Assembly: GCF_001476285.1 (NCBI RefSeq)
Contig: NZ_LDRU01000061.1
Location: forward strand, 1 to 64,000
Direction of reading: 5' to 3'
Source: Microbacterium testaceum
Lineage (GTDB): Bacteria; Actinomycetota; Actinomycetes; Actinomycetales; Microbacteriaceae
Length of the DNA stretch: 64,000 bases
Below, piece after piece: positions 36,426 through 43,186 of the stretch. How positions within the stretch are numbered: the stretch's first letter is position 1; the number at the start of each line of letters is the position of its first letter. The notes beneath the pieces are model-generated. The model was given only the letters and a program-made list of their open reading frames with translations, made no database searches and had not been told where the DNA came from. Position numbers and translations under genes: made by a program.

Positions 36426-37399
36426 GCGCCGTCACCATCCGCGATCTCGCCCTCGAATTCGATGATTCGCCGCCGGTCCGTGCCCTCGACGGTGTCGACC
36501 TCGAGATCGCAGAGGGTTCCTCGCTCGCCCTCGTCGGCGAATCGGGGTCGGGCAAGTCGACTCTCGCGTCCGTTCTCGGGCGGTTGCAGCCCCGTTCGGC
36601 ACGGATCGTGCGCGGCAGCGTGCACGTCGCGGGTACCGATGTGCTCTCCCTGGATACTCCCGCCCTGCGCCGCTTCCGTCGCGACGAACTGGCCTTCGTC
36701 GCGCAGGACCCCATCGGCTCGCTCGACCCCACGATGCGCATCGGCCGCCAGTTGCAGCTCGTCCTGCAGAGCACCGGACGGGATGCGTCGCTCCGACGCC
36801 GGGTCGAGATGCTCGAGGCGATGAGGATCGCCGACCCCGAGCGCGTGATCCCGCTCTTTCCGCACCAGGTGTCGGGCGGGATGGCGCAGCGCATCGCGAT
36901 CGCGCTGGCTCTGTGCCGTGGGCCCCGTCTGCTGATCGCGGACGAGCCGACCGCGGCGCTGGACTCGCAGGTGCGCGAGGAGGTCGTGCGGCTGATGTTC
37001 GATCAGGCGCGAGCTCTCGGCACGACGATCCTGTGGCTCAGTCACGACCTCCCCGCTGTCGCGCGATGGTGCGACGACGTCGCGGTGATGTACGCCGGAC
37101 GCGTCGTGGAGCGCGGGCGTGCCGCCGATGTCCTGGGCGCACCCGTGCACCCCTACTCCCGTGCCCTCGCCGCGACCGACCCCTCACGGGTCAGCCAGGG
37201 GGAGCGGCTCGTCAGCATCCCCGGCGCGCCTCCGGTCCTCCACGGCGAGGCGGTGGGGTGTGCGTTCGAGTCGCGCTGTCCGTCGCGGATCGACGCGTGC
37301 GCGCGCACCCGGCCGCAACCGCTGGGCCCCCGTGCGACCCTCTGCATCCGGACCGACGAACTCCGCCCCCGCGTCCGCGAAAGCGAGGTGTCCGCGTGA
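36422..37399 (+). CDS. ABC transporter ATP-binding protein, DppD type
   Basis: 325 residues. Walker A GESGSGKST (about residues 39-47), Q-loop FVAQDPIGSLDPTMRIG, signature VSGGMAQRIAIALALC, Walker B LLIADEPTAALD and the H-loop LSHDLPAV. The C-terminal oligopeptide-transporter extension (HPYSRALAATDP, then Cys-containing GCAFESRCPSRIDACARTRP) is complete, as in DppD. It couples ATP hydrolysis to uptake together with the second ATPase. Start and stop both overlap their neighbours by 4 nt. Confidence 0.93.
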   Translation: MSAVTIRDLALEFDDSPPVRALDGVDLEIAEGSSLALVGESGSGKSTLASVLGRLQPRSARIVRGSVHVAGTDVLSLDTPALRRFRRDELAFVAQDPIGSLDPTMRIGRQLQLVLQSTGRDASLRRRVEMLEAMRIADPERVIPLFPHQVSGGMAQRIAIALALCRGPRLLIADEPTAALDSQVREEVVRLMFDQARALGTTILWLSHDLPAVARWCDDVAVMYAGRVVERGRAADVLGAPVHPYSRALAATDPSRVSQGERLVSIPGAPPVLHGEAVGCAFESRCPSRIDACARTRPQPLGPRATLCIRTDELRPRVRESEVSA

Positions 37400-38157
37400 G
37401 CGCCCCCGTGATCTCGCTCGACGACGTGTCGGTCCGTTTCTCGTCGGGCTTCGGTCCGACGCGGCGCGCGATCTCCGCGATGGACCACGTCTCGTTCGAC
37501 ATCGCGGCCGGCGAGACGCTCGGCCTTGTCGGCGAGTCGGGCTCGGGGAAATCCACGACCGGCGCCGTCGTCCTGGGACTCCAGCGCCCCGACGAGGGAC
37601 ACGTCCGCTTCGAAGGCATGCCGCTGGCGCGCAATCTGCGCGCGCGAGCCGGTCGCATCCAGGCGGTTCTGCAGCACCCGCGCTGGGCTGTCGACCCGCG
37701 ATCGAGCGTCATCGACGCCGTCCTGGAACCGCTGCTCGTGAACGGTCGCCGCTCGCCCGCGACGGTGGCACAGGCGCGACGGATGCTGGACGCCGTGGGC
37801 CTGCCCGCCTCTTTCGACCAGCGCCGCCCGCACCAGCTCTCGGGCGGTCAGCTGCAGCGCGTCAGCGTCGCACGCGCGCTCGTGACGCGCCCCGCGTTCG
37901 TCGTCTTCGATGAGGCGGTCAGCGCTCTCGACGTCTCGGTCCAGGCGCAGATCCTGAACCTGTTGCAGGACCTCCAGCGCGAGTACGCCTTCGCCGCGCT
38001 GTTCATCTCGCACGATCTCGCCGCCGTCCGCTACATCTCGCATCGTGTCGCGGTCATGCAGCGCGGCCGCATCGTGGAGCTCGCCCCGACGAGCGTCTTC
38101 TACGACTCACCCGCTCACCCCTACTCGCGTCAACTGTTCCAGGAGCTCACCTCATGA
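37396..38157 (+). CDS. ABC transporter ATP-binding protein, DppF type
   Basis: 253 residues from GTG 37396. Walker A GESGSGKST, Q-loop AVLQHPRWAVDPRSSV, signature LSGGQLQRVSVARAL, Walker B FVVFDEAVSALDVSVQAQIL (Glu of DEP present but Pro replaced by Ala) and ISHDLAAVRYIS. It ends after HPYSRQLFQELTS and so lacks the Cys-rich C-terminal extension found in its partner, which is normal for short DppF forms. Its stop overlaps the NylC-like hydrolase start by 4 nt, so transporter and hydrolase are made together. Confidence 0.92.
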   Translation: MSAPVISLDDVSVRFSSGFGPTRRAISAMDHVSFDIAAGETLGLVGESGSGKSTTGAVVLGLQRPDEGHVRFEGMPLARNLRARAGRIQAVLQHPRWAVDPRSSVIDAVLEPLLVNGRRSPATVAQARRMLDAVGLPASFDQRRPHQLSGGQLQRVSVARALVTRPAFVVFDEAVSALDVSVQAQILNLLQDLQREYAFAALFISHDLAAVRYISHRVAVMQRGRIVELAPTSVFYDSPAHPYSRQLFQELTS

Positions 38158-39173
38158 CCCCGTCTCCCCGCCTCGCCCCCGTGCGCACGCACGGCGCCCG
38201 CCTGTCGAACGCCGACTTCGCCCTGCAGCCGGTGCACGGCACCGACCGCGGTCGGGTCGCCTATGACTTCCCGGGTGTGCTCGTGGGCACCGCCGAATAC
38301 GCGGAGGGTCCGACCGGGGCGACGGTGCTGTCCGTCCCGCGCGGGGCCCGCACCTACGCCGACCGCCGCGGCGGAGCGGTCGGCGCGAGCGGACTGTACG
38401 GCTTCAACCACGCGATCTGTCTCGCCGGTGGCTCGGTCTACGGGCTGTCCGCCGTCGCCGGGGTCTCCGAGGCCCTGTTCGACGTGGTGGACCACCGCGC
38501 CGGCTTCGACGAGCTGCAGCTGGTCTCGGGAGCCATCATCTACGACTACTCGGTGCGCGAGAACGGCGTCTTCCCCGATGCCGCCCTCGGGAGGGCCGCG
38601 TACGGCGCCGCTCGTGACGGCGTCGTCGAGGTCGGACGCGTCGGTGGTGGAGCCGCGGCCTCCGCCGGGAAGGTCGACCCGTCCCGCGTGGAATTCACCG
38701 GCCAGGGAGCGGCTTTCCGGCAGGTCGGCGACGTCAAGGTGCTCGTCGTCACCGTCCTCAACCCGTACGGCGTGATCGTGGACCGCGAGGGGCGGATCGT
38801 CCGGGGCAACTACGACGAGCGCACGGGGGAGCGTCGGCATCCCGCCGCGGACTACGAGGAGGCGATCGCCGAGACGCGCCTGGTCGCGCCGGTGTCGGGG
38901 AACACGACCATCACCGCGGTGGTCACCAACGTGCGCCTGAGCGACACCGACCTGCAGCAGTTCGCGCTTCAGGTCCACAGTTCGATGCACCGTGGCATCC
39001 AGCCCTTCCACACCTCGATGGACGGCGACACGCTGTTCGCGCTGACCACCGACGAGGTGGACCTGCCGGTCGATCCGGCGACCTCGCGCGGGCGGCTGTC
39101 GCTGAACCCCACCGCCGTCGCGACCCTCGCGGGCGAGACGGCCTGGGACGCGATCCTCTGCGCGGCGGGCTGA
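38154..39173 (+). CDS. NylC/DmpA-type P1-family N-terminal-nucleophile hydrolase
   Basis: 339 residues, ATG overlapping the DppF-like stop. This fold cuts itself to expose a catalytic Thr or Ser. Here SGNTTITAVVTN gives predicted cleavage Asn250/Thr251, leaving an 89-residue beta chain. With a constant offset of 16, the residues I recall for nylon hydrolase NylC are all present: Tyr130 (Y146), Lys173 (K189), Asn203 (N219), Asn250/Thr251 (N266/T267), Asp290 and Asp292 (D306, D308). NylC opens amide bonds of 6-aminohexanoate oligomers; relatives are beta-peptide aminopeptidases. The natural substrate here is likely an imported omega-amino acid oligomer or amide. Nylon itself need not be involved. 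Confidence 0.9.
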   Translation: MTPSPRLAPVRTHGARLSNADFALQPVHGTDRGRVAYDFPGVLVGTAEYAEGPTGATVLSVPRGARTYADRRGGAVGASGLYGFNHAICLAGGSVYGLSAVAGVSEALFDVVDHRAGFDELQLVSGAIIYDYSVRENGVFPDAALGRAAYGAARDGVVEVGRVGGGAAASAGKVDPSRVEFTGQGAAFRQVGDVKVLVVTVLNPYGVIVDREGRIVRGNYDERTGERRHPAADYEEAIAETRLVAPVSGNTTITAVVTNVRLSDTDLQQFALQVHSSMHRGIQPFHTSMDGDTLFALTTDEVDLPVDPATSRGRLSLNPTAVATLAGETAWDAILCAAG

Positions 39174-39176
39174 GTC

Positions 39177-39818
39177 GTGCACGAGTTCCCCGCGTATCTC
39201 GCTCCGTCGCAGGTCGAGGTCACCGACCTCGTGCGTCGGCATCCGTTCGCCCTGGTCGTCTCCGGCGGAGGTTCCGACGCTGCTCCGATCGCGACGCACA
39301 CCCCGGTGATCATCGAGGACATGCCCGATGACAGCACGCTCGTGGGGGCCGAGCTCCTCGGCCACATCGCGCGGAAGAACCCGCAATGGAAGACGCTCCG
39401 CGACGGGCAGCCGGTGCTGCTGGTGTTCTCCGGCCCGCATGGATACGTCTCACCCACGGCGTACGCGGACGATCCGAACGTGCCCACGTGGGACTATGCC
39501 GCGGTCCACCTCACCGCGCGCGTGACGGTGCTCGACGACCGCGACGCCAGCATGCACGTGGTGACTCGGACGGTGCAGGAGCTCGAGGCCCTCGAACCGA
39601 CCGCGTGGGACGCGTCGTCGTCGCTCGCGACCTTCGAGCGCATCGTCGGCGGCGTCGTGTCGTTCCGCTTCGACGTCATCGAGCAACGCGCCGTGTTCAA
39701 GCTCAGCCAGGACAAGCCCGCCGACGTGCGGGCGCGGGTCGTGGCGGCCGCGCGCTCGCGGGGCGACCGTTACGGCGACGTCGCGAGTCTCATCGAGAGC
39801 GTGGGGAGAGACGCATGA
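39177..39818 (+). CDS. PaiB-like FMN-binding protein
   Basis: 213 residues from GTG 39177, 3 bp after the hydrolase. It matches the FMN-binding negative regulator (PaiB) family: FPAYLAPSQVEVTDLVRRHP, FALVVSGG, IATHTPVIIEDM, LVGAELLGHIARKNPQWKTL, VLLVFSGPHGYVSPTAYADD and VPTWDYAAVHLTARV. The split-barrel fold binds flavin. In Bacillus paiB lies with a polyamine acetyltransferase gene, an interesting parallel to this amine operon. No DNA-binding motif is visible, so an enzymatic or redox role is as likely as regulation. Confidence 0.85.
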   Translation: MHEFPAYLAPSQVEVTDLVRRHPFALVVSGGGSDAAPIATHTPVIIEDMPDDSTLVGAELLGHIARKNPQWKTLRDGQPVLLVFSGPHGYVSPTAYADDPNVPTWDYAAVHLTARVTVLDDRDASMHVVTRTVQELEALEPTAWDASSSLATFERIVGGVVSFRFDVIEQRAVFKLSQDKPADVRARVVAAARSRGDRYGDVASLIESVGRDA

Positions 39819-40876
39819 TTGTGCACGAGTGGTCGGCGGAGGGGACGGATGCCGAGGCCGAGGGCCGCCGTCTGGGAGCCGCGTGGGCTCCCCAGCTGCA
39901 TGCCGCCGTCGCCTCTTACCGCACCCTGTTCGAGCAGTCCGGGGTGGATGCGGGGATGGTCGGCGAGATAGCCCGGGAATGCGGCGAGGCGACCGAGCAG
40001 TTCGCGCCGGAGGTCGCCGCCGAGTTCCGCGGGGTCGCGGACGGCAGCGGACTCGACCCGGAGGCTGTGCTGCTGCTGACCTCTCGGACCGAGGTGCTCG
40101 CCCGTATGACGCCGTCGATGGAGTGCTCGACGATCGTGCACGTACCGGCCGCGGATGCCGCTCCCCGCACGCTGCAGACCTGGGACTGGCACGAGACGCT
40201 CTCGAACGAGACCCTCGTGCGGCGTTGGCGCACGAGCACGGGCACCCGGGTCGCGGCCTTCTGCGAGTTCGGGCAGCCGGCGAAGATCGGTGTGAACGAC
40301 CGTGGTCTGGGCGTGCACTTCAACATCCTCCACCACCGTTCGGACGGGTCGCGGGTCGGTGTGCCGGTGCACGTGCTCTCTCGCATGATCCTCGATCGGG
40401 CGAGCACCCTCGACGAGGCCGCCGCCCTCGCGCGTGCCGTGCCGCTCGCCGCGTCGAGCGTGCTCACCGTCGTCGTGCAGGGGGCCGCTGCCGCCATCGA
40501 GGTGACGCCCGACGGTGTCGCGGTGCTCCCGGTGGGCGCGGGCGACAGTCTCGCGCACACGAACCACTTCCTCGACGCGCACCTCGCGGCGGGCGAGTGC
40601 TCGCCGTATGAGACGACCAGCGTGCCGCGGTACGAGTGCCTCGTCGACAACGCCGCACTCGCCCGGATCGTCGCACCGCGTGAGCGGGCGCGCGCGTTCG
40701 GCGCGGTGTCCGGGCCGGGGATCTCGGTGCGAGCTCGCGCCGAGCAGCCGGAGCATCTGCGGTGGGAGACGAAGCTCACGGTGGCGATCGACGTGGACGC
40801 CGCGGCGCTGGAGTTCGCCGCCGGGGCCCCGGCTGACGTCGACTCGCTGCCCTGGCGGCGCTTCGCCGCGCGCTGA
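39815..40876 (+). CDS. C45-type N-terminal-nucleophile acyltransferase/amidohydrolase
   Basis: 353 residues, 4-nt overlap with the PaiB-like gene. The family is that of acyl-CoA:6-aminopenicillanate acyltransferase (peptidase C45). The nucleophile is predicted as Cys104 in SMECSTIVHV, the site of self-cleavage (Glu103/Cys104; the fungal enzyme has Gly/Cys). Supporting motifs: TLQTWDWHETLSNETLVRRW, IGVNDRGLGVHFNILHHRSD, SHTNHFLD-like LAHTNHFLDAH and SVPRYECL. Such enzymes make or break N-acyl bonds. It is the second self-processing amidase in this operon, suggesting that amides are the transported class. Confidence 0.85.
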   Translation: MIVHEWSAEGTDAEAEGRRLGAAWAPQLHAAVASYRTLFEQSGVDAGMVGEIARECGEATEQFAPEVAAEFRGVADGSGLDPEAVLLLTSRTEVLARMTPSMECSTIVHVPAADAAPRTLQTWDWHETLSNETLVRRWRTSTGTRVAAFCEFGQPAKIGVNDRGLGVHFNILHHRSDGSRVGVPVHVLSRMILDRASTLDEAAALARAVPLAASSVLTVVVQGAAAAIEVTPDGVAVLPVGAGDSLAHTNHFLDAHLAAGECSPYETTSVPRYECLVDNAALARIVAPRERARAFGAVSGPGISVRARAEQPEHLRWETKLTVAIDVDAAALEFAAGAPADVDSLPWRRFAAR

Positions 40877-40880
40877 GCCG

Positions 40881-41390
40881 GTGCTGTCCGAGGCACTTCA
40901 CGGTGGGGCGGCTCTCGCGACGGCCGCGGCGACGGCGACGCTCCTCGTGCCTCCGCGTCGGGAGCACGGGGCCGCCGTGGGCGCTGCCGTCCTCATGACG
41001 GCGGCCATGGTCGACACGATCCTCGGACGCCGGATCGACGCGGTCTGGTGGGTCTCGGCGCAGATCATCGTCGCGGTGGCGCTCGCGGTGGCGGCCAGGG
41101 TCGCCGCGGGCTCGCGTCGCGCGCCGGTCTCGACGACGACCCTGCACGAGTCGATCGCGCTGCTGTTCATGGCGGCGACGATGGCCCGCATGGTCGCGGG
41201 GCAACCCGGAGCGGCGCATCATCACGTGGCATCCGACGGGCTGGGCGCGACGGTCGCGGTACTCTTCCTGCTCTATGCCGGCGTCACGGTGCATCACGTT
41301 CGCGAGCGGCGAGGGATCTCTCATCGCCTGCACGCTCTGCTGATGGCTGGGGCGGCGACGATGATGCTCGCCGCGGGCTGGTCGGCGTGA
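40881..41390 (+). CDS. Small multi-pass membrane protein, unknown
   Basis: 169 residues from GTG 40881, four bases after the acyltransferase stop. Five or six hydrophobic segments (GGAALATAAATATLLV, AAVGAAVLMTAAMVDTIL, VSAQIIVAVALAVAAR, SIALLFMAATMARMVAG, LGATVAVLFLLYAGVTVHH, LLMAGAATMMLAAGW) with His in and near the membrane (HHHVAS, VHHVRE, SHRLHA). The pattern resembles DUF5134-like actinobacterial proteins; that link is weak. Last gene of the operon by position. Its final 107 bp overlap the convergent EamA gene. Confidence 0.6.
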   Translation: MLSEALHGGAALATAAATATLLVPPRREHGAAVGAAVLMTAAMVDTILGRRIDAVWWVSAQIIVAVALAVAARVAAGSRRAPVSTTTLHESIALLFMAATMARMVAGQPGAAHHHVASDGLGATVAVLFLLYAGVTVHHVRERRGISHRLHALLMAGAATMMLAAGWSA

Positions 41391-42231
41391 CCCGGGAGCG
41401 CGCGACGACCAGCGACACGAGGACGAGTGCGATGCCGAGGGCTTGGAGCGGCGCGAGGGACTCGCCGCCGACCAGCACTCCGAGCACGACCCCGGTGACG
41501 GGATTCAGCAGCCCGATGATCCCGACGGTGCCCGCCGGCAGGTGGCGAAGCCCGGTGAACCAGCACACGAACGCCAGCGCGGTGGCGACGACGGCGATCC
41601 CCGCGTAGGCCGCGACGCCGATCGCATCCACGCGCGGGGGCGGCCCCTCGACGATCGCCGCGGCGACCACGAGCGCGATCCCTCCGGCGATGAGCTGCCA
41701 TGACGTCGTCGCGAGCAGCGGGGAGTCGTCGCGCCACCGGGTGGTGAGGATCGCCCCGAGCGACGACGCGAGCAGAGCGATGACGGATGCCACGACCCCG
41801 GCGGGCGACACGGCGCGTGCCCCGAGCCCGACGACCAGCAGCACCCCCGCGATGCCGAGCACGGCCCCGGCCGCCCACCGCGCGGTCGGGCGCTGGGACA
41901 GGAGAGGCCAGGCGATGCCGGCCAGGGCGAGCGGGGCCAGCGCCATGATCGACGCCGCGATGGACGACGGGAGCAGTTGCGCCGCGAGGTAGACGAGCAC
42001 GAAGAAGGCGCCGAAGTTCAGCAGTCCCAGGACGGGGGCCCGCCACCACCATGAGCCGCGCGGCCGGCGTCGGGCGATCGCCCACAGCAGGAGTCCGGCG
42101 GGCAGGGCGCGCAGCGCCGCGCCCCAGAGCGGTGCATCGGGTGGGAGCAGGTGTCGCGTGACCACGTACGTGGCACCCCACGCGATCGGGGCAACCGCGG
42201 TGATCGCGACGAGCCGCCATTTATCTTCCAT
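41284..42231 (-). CDS. EamA/DMT-family transporter
   Basis: 315 residues from ATG 42231, 7 nt behind TATACT (42239-42244 on the minus strand). Ten hydrophobic segments in two EamA repeats: VAPIAWGATYVVTRHLLPPD and AALRALPAGLLLWA in the first, then VLGIAGVLLVVGLGARAVSP, and AGIAVVATALAFVCWFTGLR with PAGTVGIIGLLNPVTGVVLG in the second. Likely exports an amino acid or other small metabolite. A charged Ser/Pro/Arg tail of about 36 residues reads into the antisense of the preceding membrane gene. Divergent from a MarR regulator with two shared operators. Confidence 0.88.
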   Translation of the reverse strand: MEDKWRLVAITAVAPIAWGATYVVTRHLLPPDAPLWGAALRALPAGLLLWAIARRRPRGSWWWRAPVLGLLNFGAFFVLVYLAAQLLPSSIAASIMALAPLALAGIAWPLLSQRPTARWAAGAVLGIAGVLLVVGLGARAVSPAGVVASVIALLASSLGAILTTRWRDDSPLLATTSWQLIAGGIALVVAAAIVEGPPPRVDAIGVAAYAGIAVVATALAFVCWFTGLRHLPAGTVGIIGLLNPVTGVVLGVLVGGESLAPLQALGIALVLVSLVVARSRVTPTSPRRASSSPPQPSAERAGDERSLAARERDAP

Positions 42232-42256
42232 GGAAGACAGTATAGTTTCCGCGGAA
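42224..42256. promoter_or_regulatory. Double MarR operator over opposing promoters
   Basis: TCTTCCATGGAAGA (42224-42237) and TTCCGCGGAA (42247-42256) are perfect palindromes with the same TTCC-N2-GGAA core, 21 bp apart centre to centre, two helical turns. Between them are overlapping -10 boxes on opposite strands: TATACT for eamA (minus, 42239-42244) and TATAGT for marR (plus, 42241-42246). A bound regulator would silence both genes at once. Confidence 0.75.
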
Positions 42257-42262
42257 GGTATC

Positions 42263-42760
42263 ATGGATGCCATGACCGACCACGTCGATGAACTCGTCGC
42301 GCAGTGGGCTGCCGAGCGTCCCGACGTCGACGCCTCGCCGATGCAGATCATCGGGCGCATGAGCCGCATCGTCGACCGCCTCGAGGCCGAGTTGCTCGCC
42401 GTGTTCCGGCGCTATGGCCTGGGCGAGGGGGAGTTCGACATCCTCGCCGCGCTCCGTCGGAGCGGCGAGCCCTTCGCGTGCGCACCCGGCGAGCTCGCGC
42501 GGCACACGATGGTGACCACCGGCGCGGTGACCAAGCGCGTCGACCGGCTCGTGGCATCCGGGCTCGTGTCGAGAAGCGCGAGCGACGACGACGGCCGCGG
42601 TCGGGTGGTGTCGCTCACGCCGGCGGGCCGGCGGGTCATCGACGAGGCGCTGGTCGCCCACGTCGAGAACGAGGAGCGCCTGCTGTCGGCGCTCCGTCCG
42701 GCCGACCGTCGTGCGCTGGAGGCGCTGCTGCGCAACTGGGGGTCTGCCCTCGGCGTGTAG
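42263..42760 (+). CDS. MarR-family transcriptional regulator
   Basis: 165 residues. ATG 42263 has GGAAGG four bases upstream (part of the operator); ATG 42272 is an alternative. The winged helix reads GEGEFDILAALRRSGEPFAC, then APGELARHTMVTTGAVTKRV and DRLVASGLVSRSASDDDGRG, with the wing RGRVVSLTPAGRRVIDEALV. Flanking helices form the dimer interface. It is divergent from the EamA exporter and shares two palindromes with it, so it most likely senses the exported compound and releases both promoters. Confidence 0.9.
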   Translation: MDAMTDHVDELVAQWAAERPDVDASPMQIIGRMSRIVDRLEAELLAVFRRYGLGEGEFDILAALRRSGEPFACAPGELARHTMVTTGAVTKRVDRLVASGLVSRSASDDDGRGRVVSLTPAGRRVIDEALVAHVENEERLLSALRPADRRALEALLRNWGSALGV

Positions 42761-42790
42761 GCGCTGAGGCTGTGCTGACGCTTCCGGTGC

Positions 42791-43118
42791 CGCCGCCGTG
42801 CCCGCGCTTGTTTGCCCCTATTTGTCGTGCGGCGCATGCTCCGGCGACCACGTGCGGCAAGTCACGCCCCGACGCCGTCGCGCCCGTCCCTGGTTTGCCT
42901 CAATTTGACGTTCGTCGCACGCTCGTTTGACCGCGTGCGGTAATTGACGCCCCGACGCCGTCGCGCCCGCGCCTGGTTTGCCTCAATCTGACGTTCGGCG
43001 CATGCCAGGGCGACGAAGTGCGGCAAATGAGGATTGCCGACGCCGGCGCGCCCGCGCCTCAGTTGCCCATGTTTGTCGCGTGGCGCGTGCTCAGGCGACG
43101 AATTGCGGCAACTCACGC
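42791..43118. repeat. Four tandem 80-85-bp imperfect repeats (REP-like)
   Basis: Most of the 426-bp gap between marR and hrpA consists of four units starting near 42791, 42871, 42954 and 43039. Each opens with GACGCCGTCGCGCCCG or a variant, contains TTTGCCTCAATTTGACG or a variant, a central GGCGCATGC/GGCGCGTGC, and ends near GCGGCAAxT. The start and end segments are partly complementary, so each could fold back. The same terminal motif recurs beyond the other end of hrpA. I see no gene here; no open frame has family-like sequence. Confidence 0.75.
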
Positions 43119-43186
43119 ACGTGTCTTCCGCTACGACAAGCCGCCCGCACGGGCGATCGCCTCGCACGGCGCATCCCGCGCGCGAC

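Noticed and set aside
38154-39173. Calling the NylC-like protein a true nylon-degrading enzyme
   Set aside because: Catalytic residues support the family only. The substrate range of P1-family enzymes is broad and synthetic oligomers are unlikely to be the natural target.
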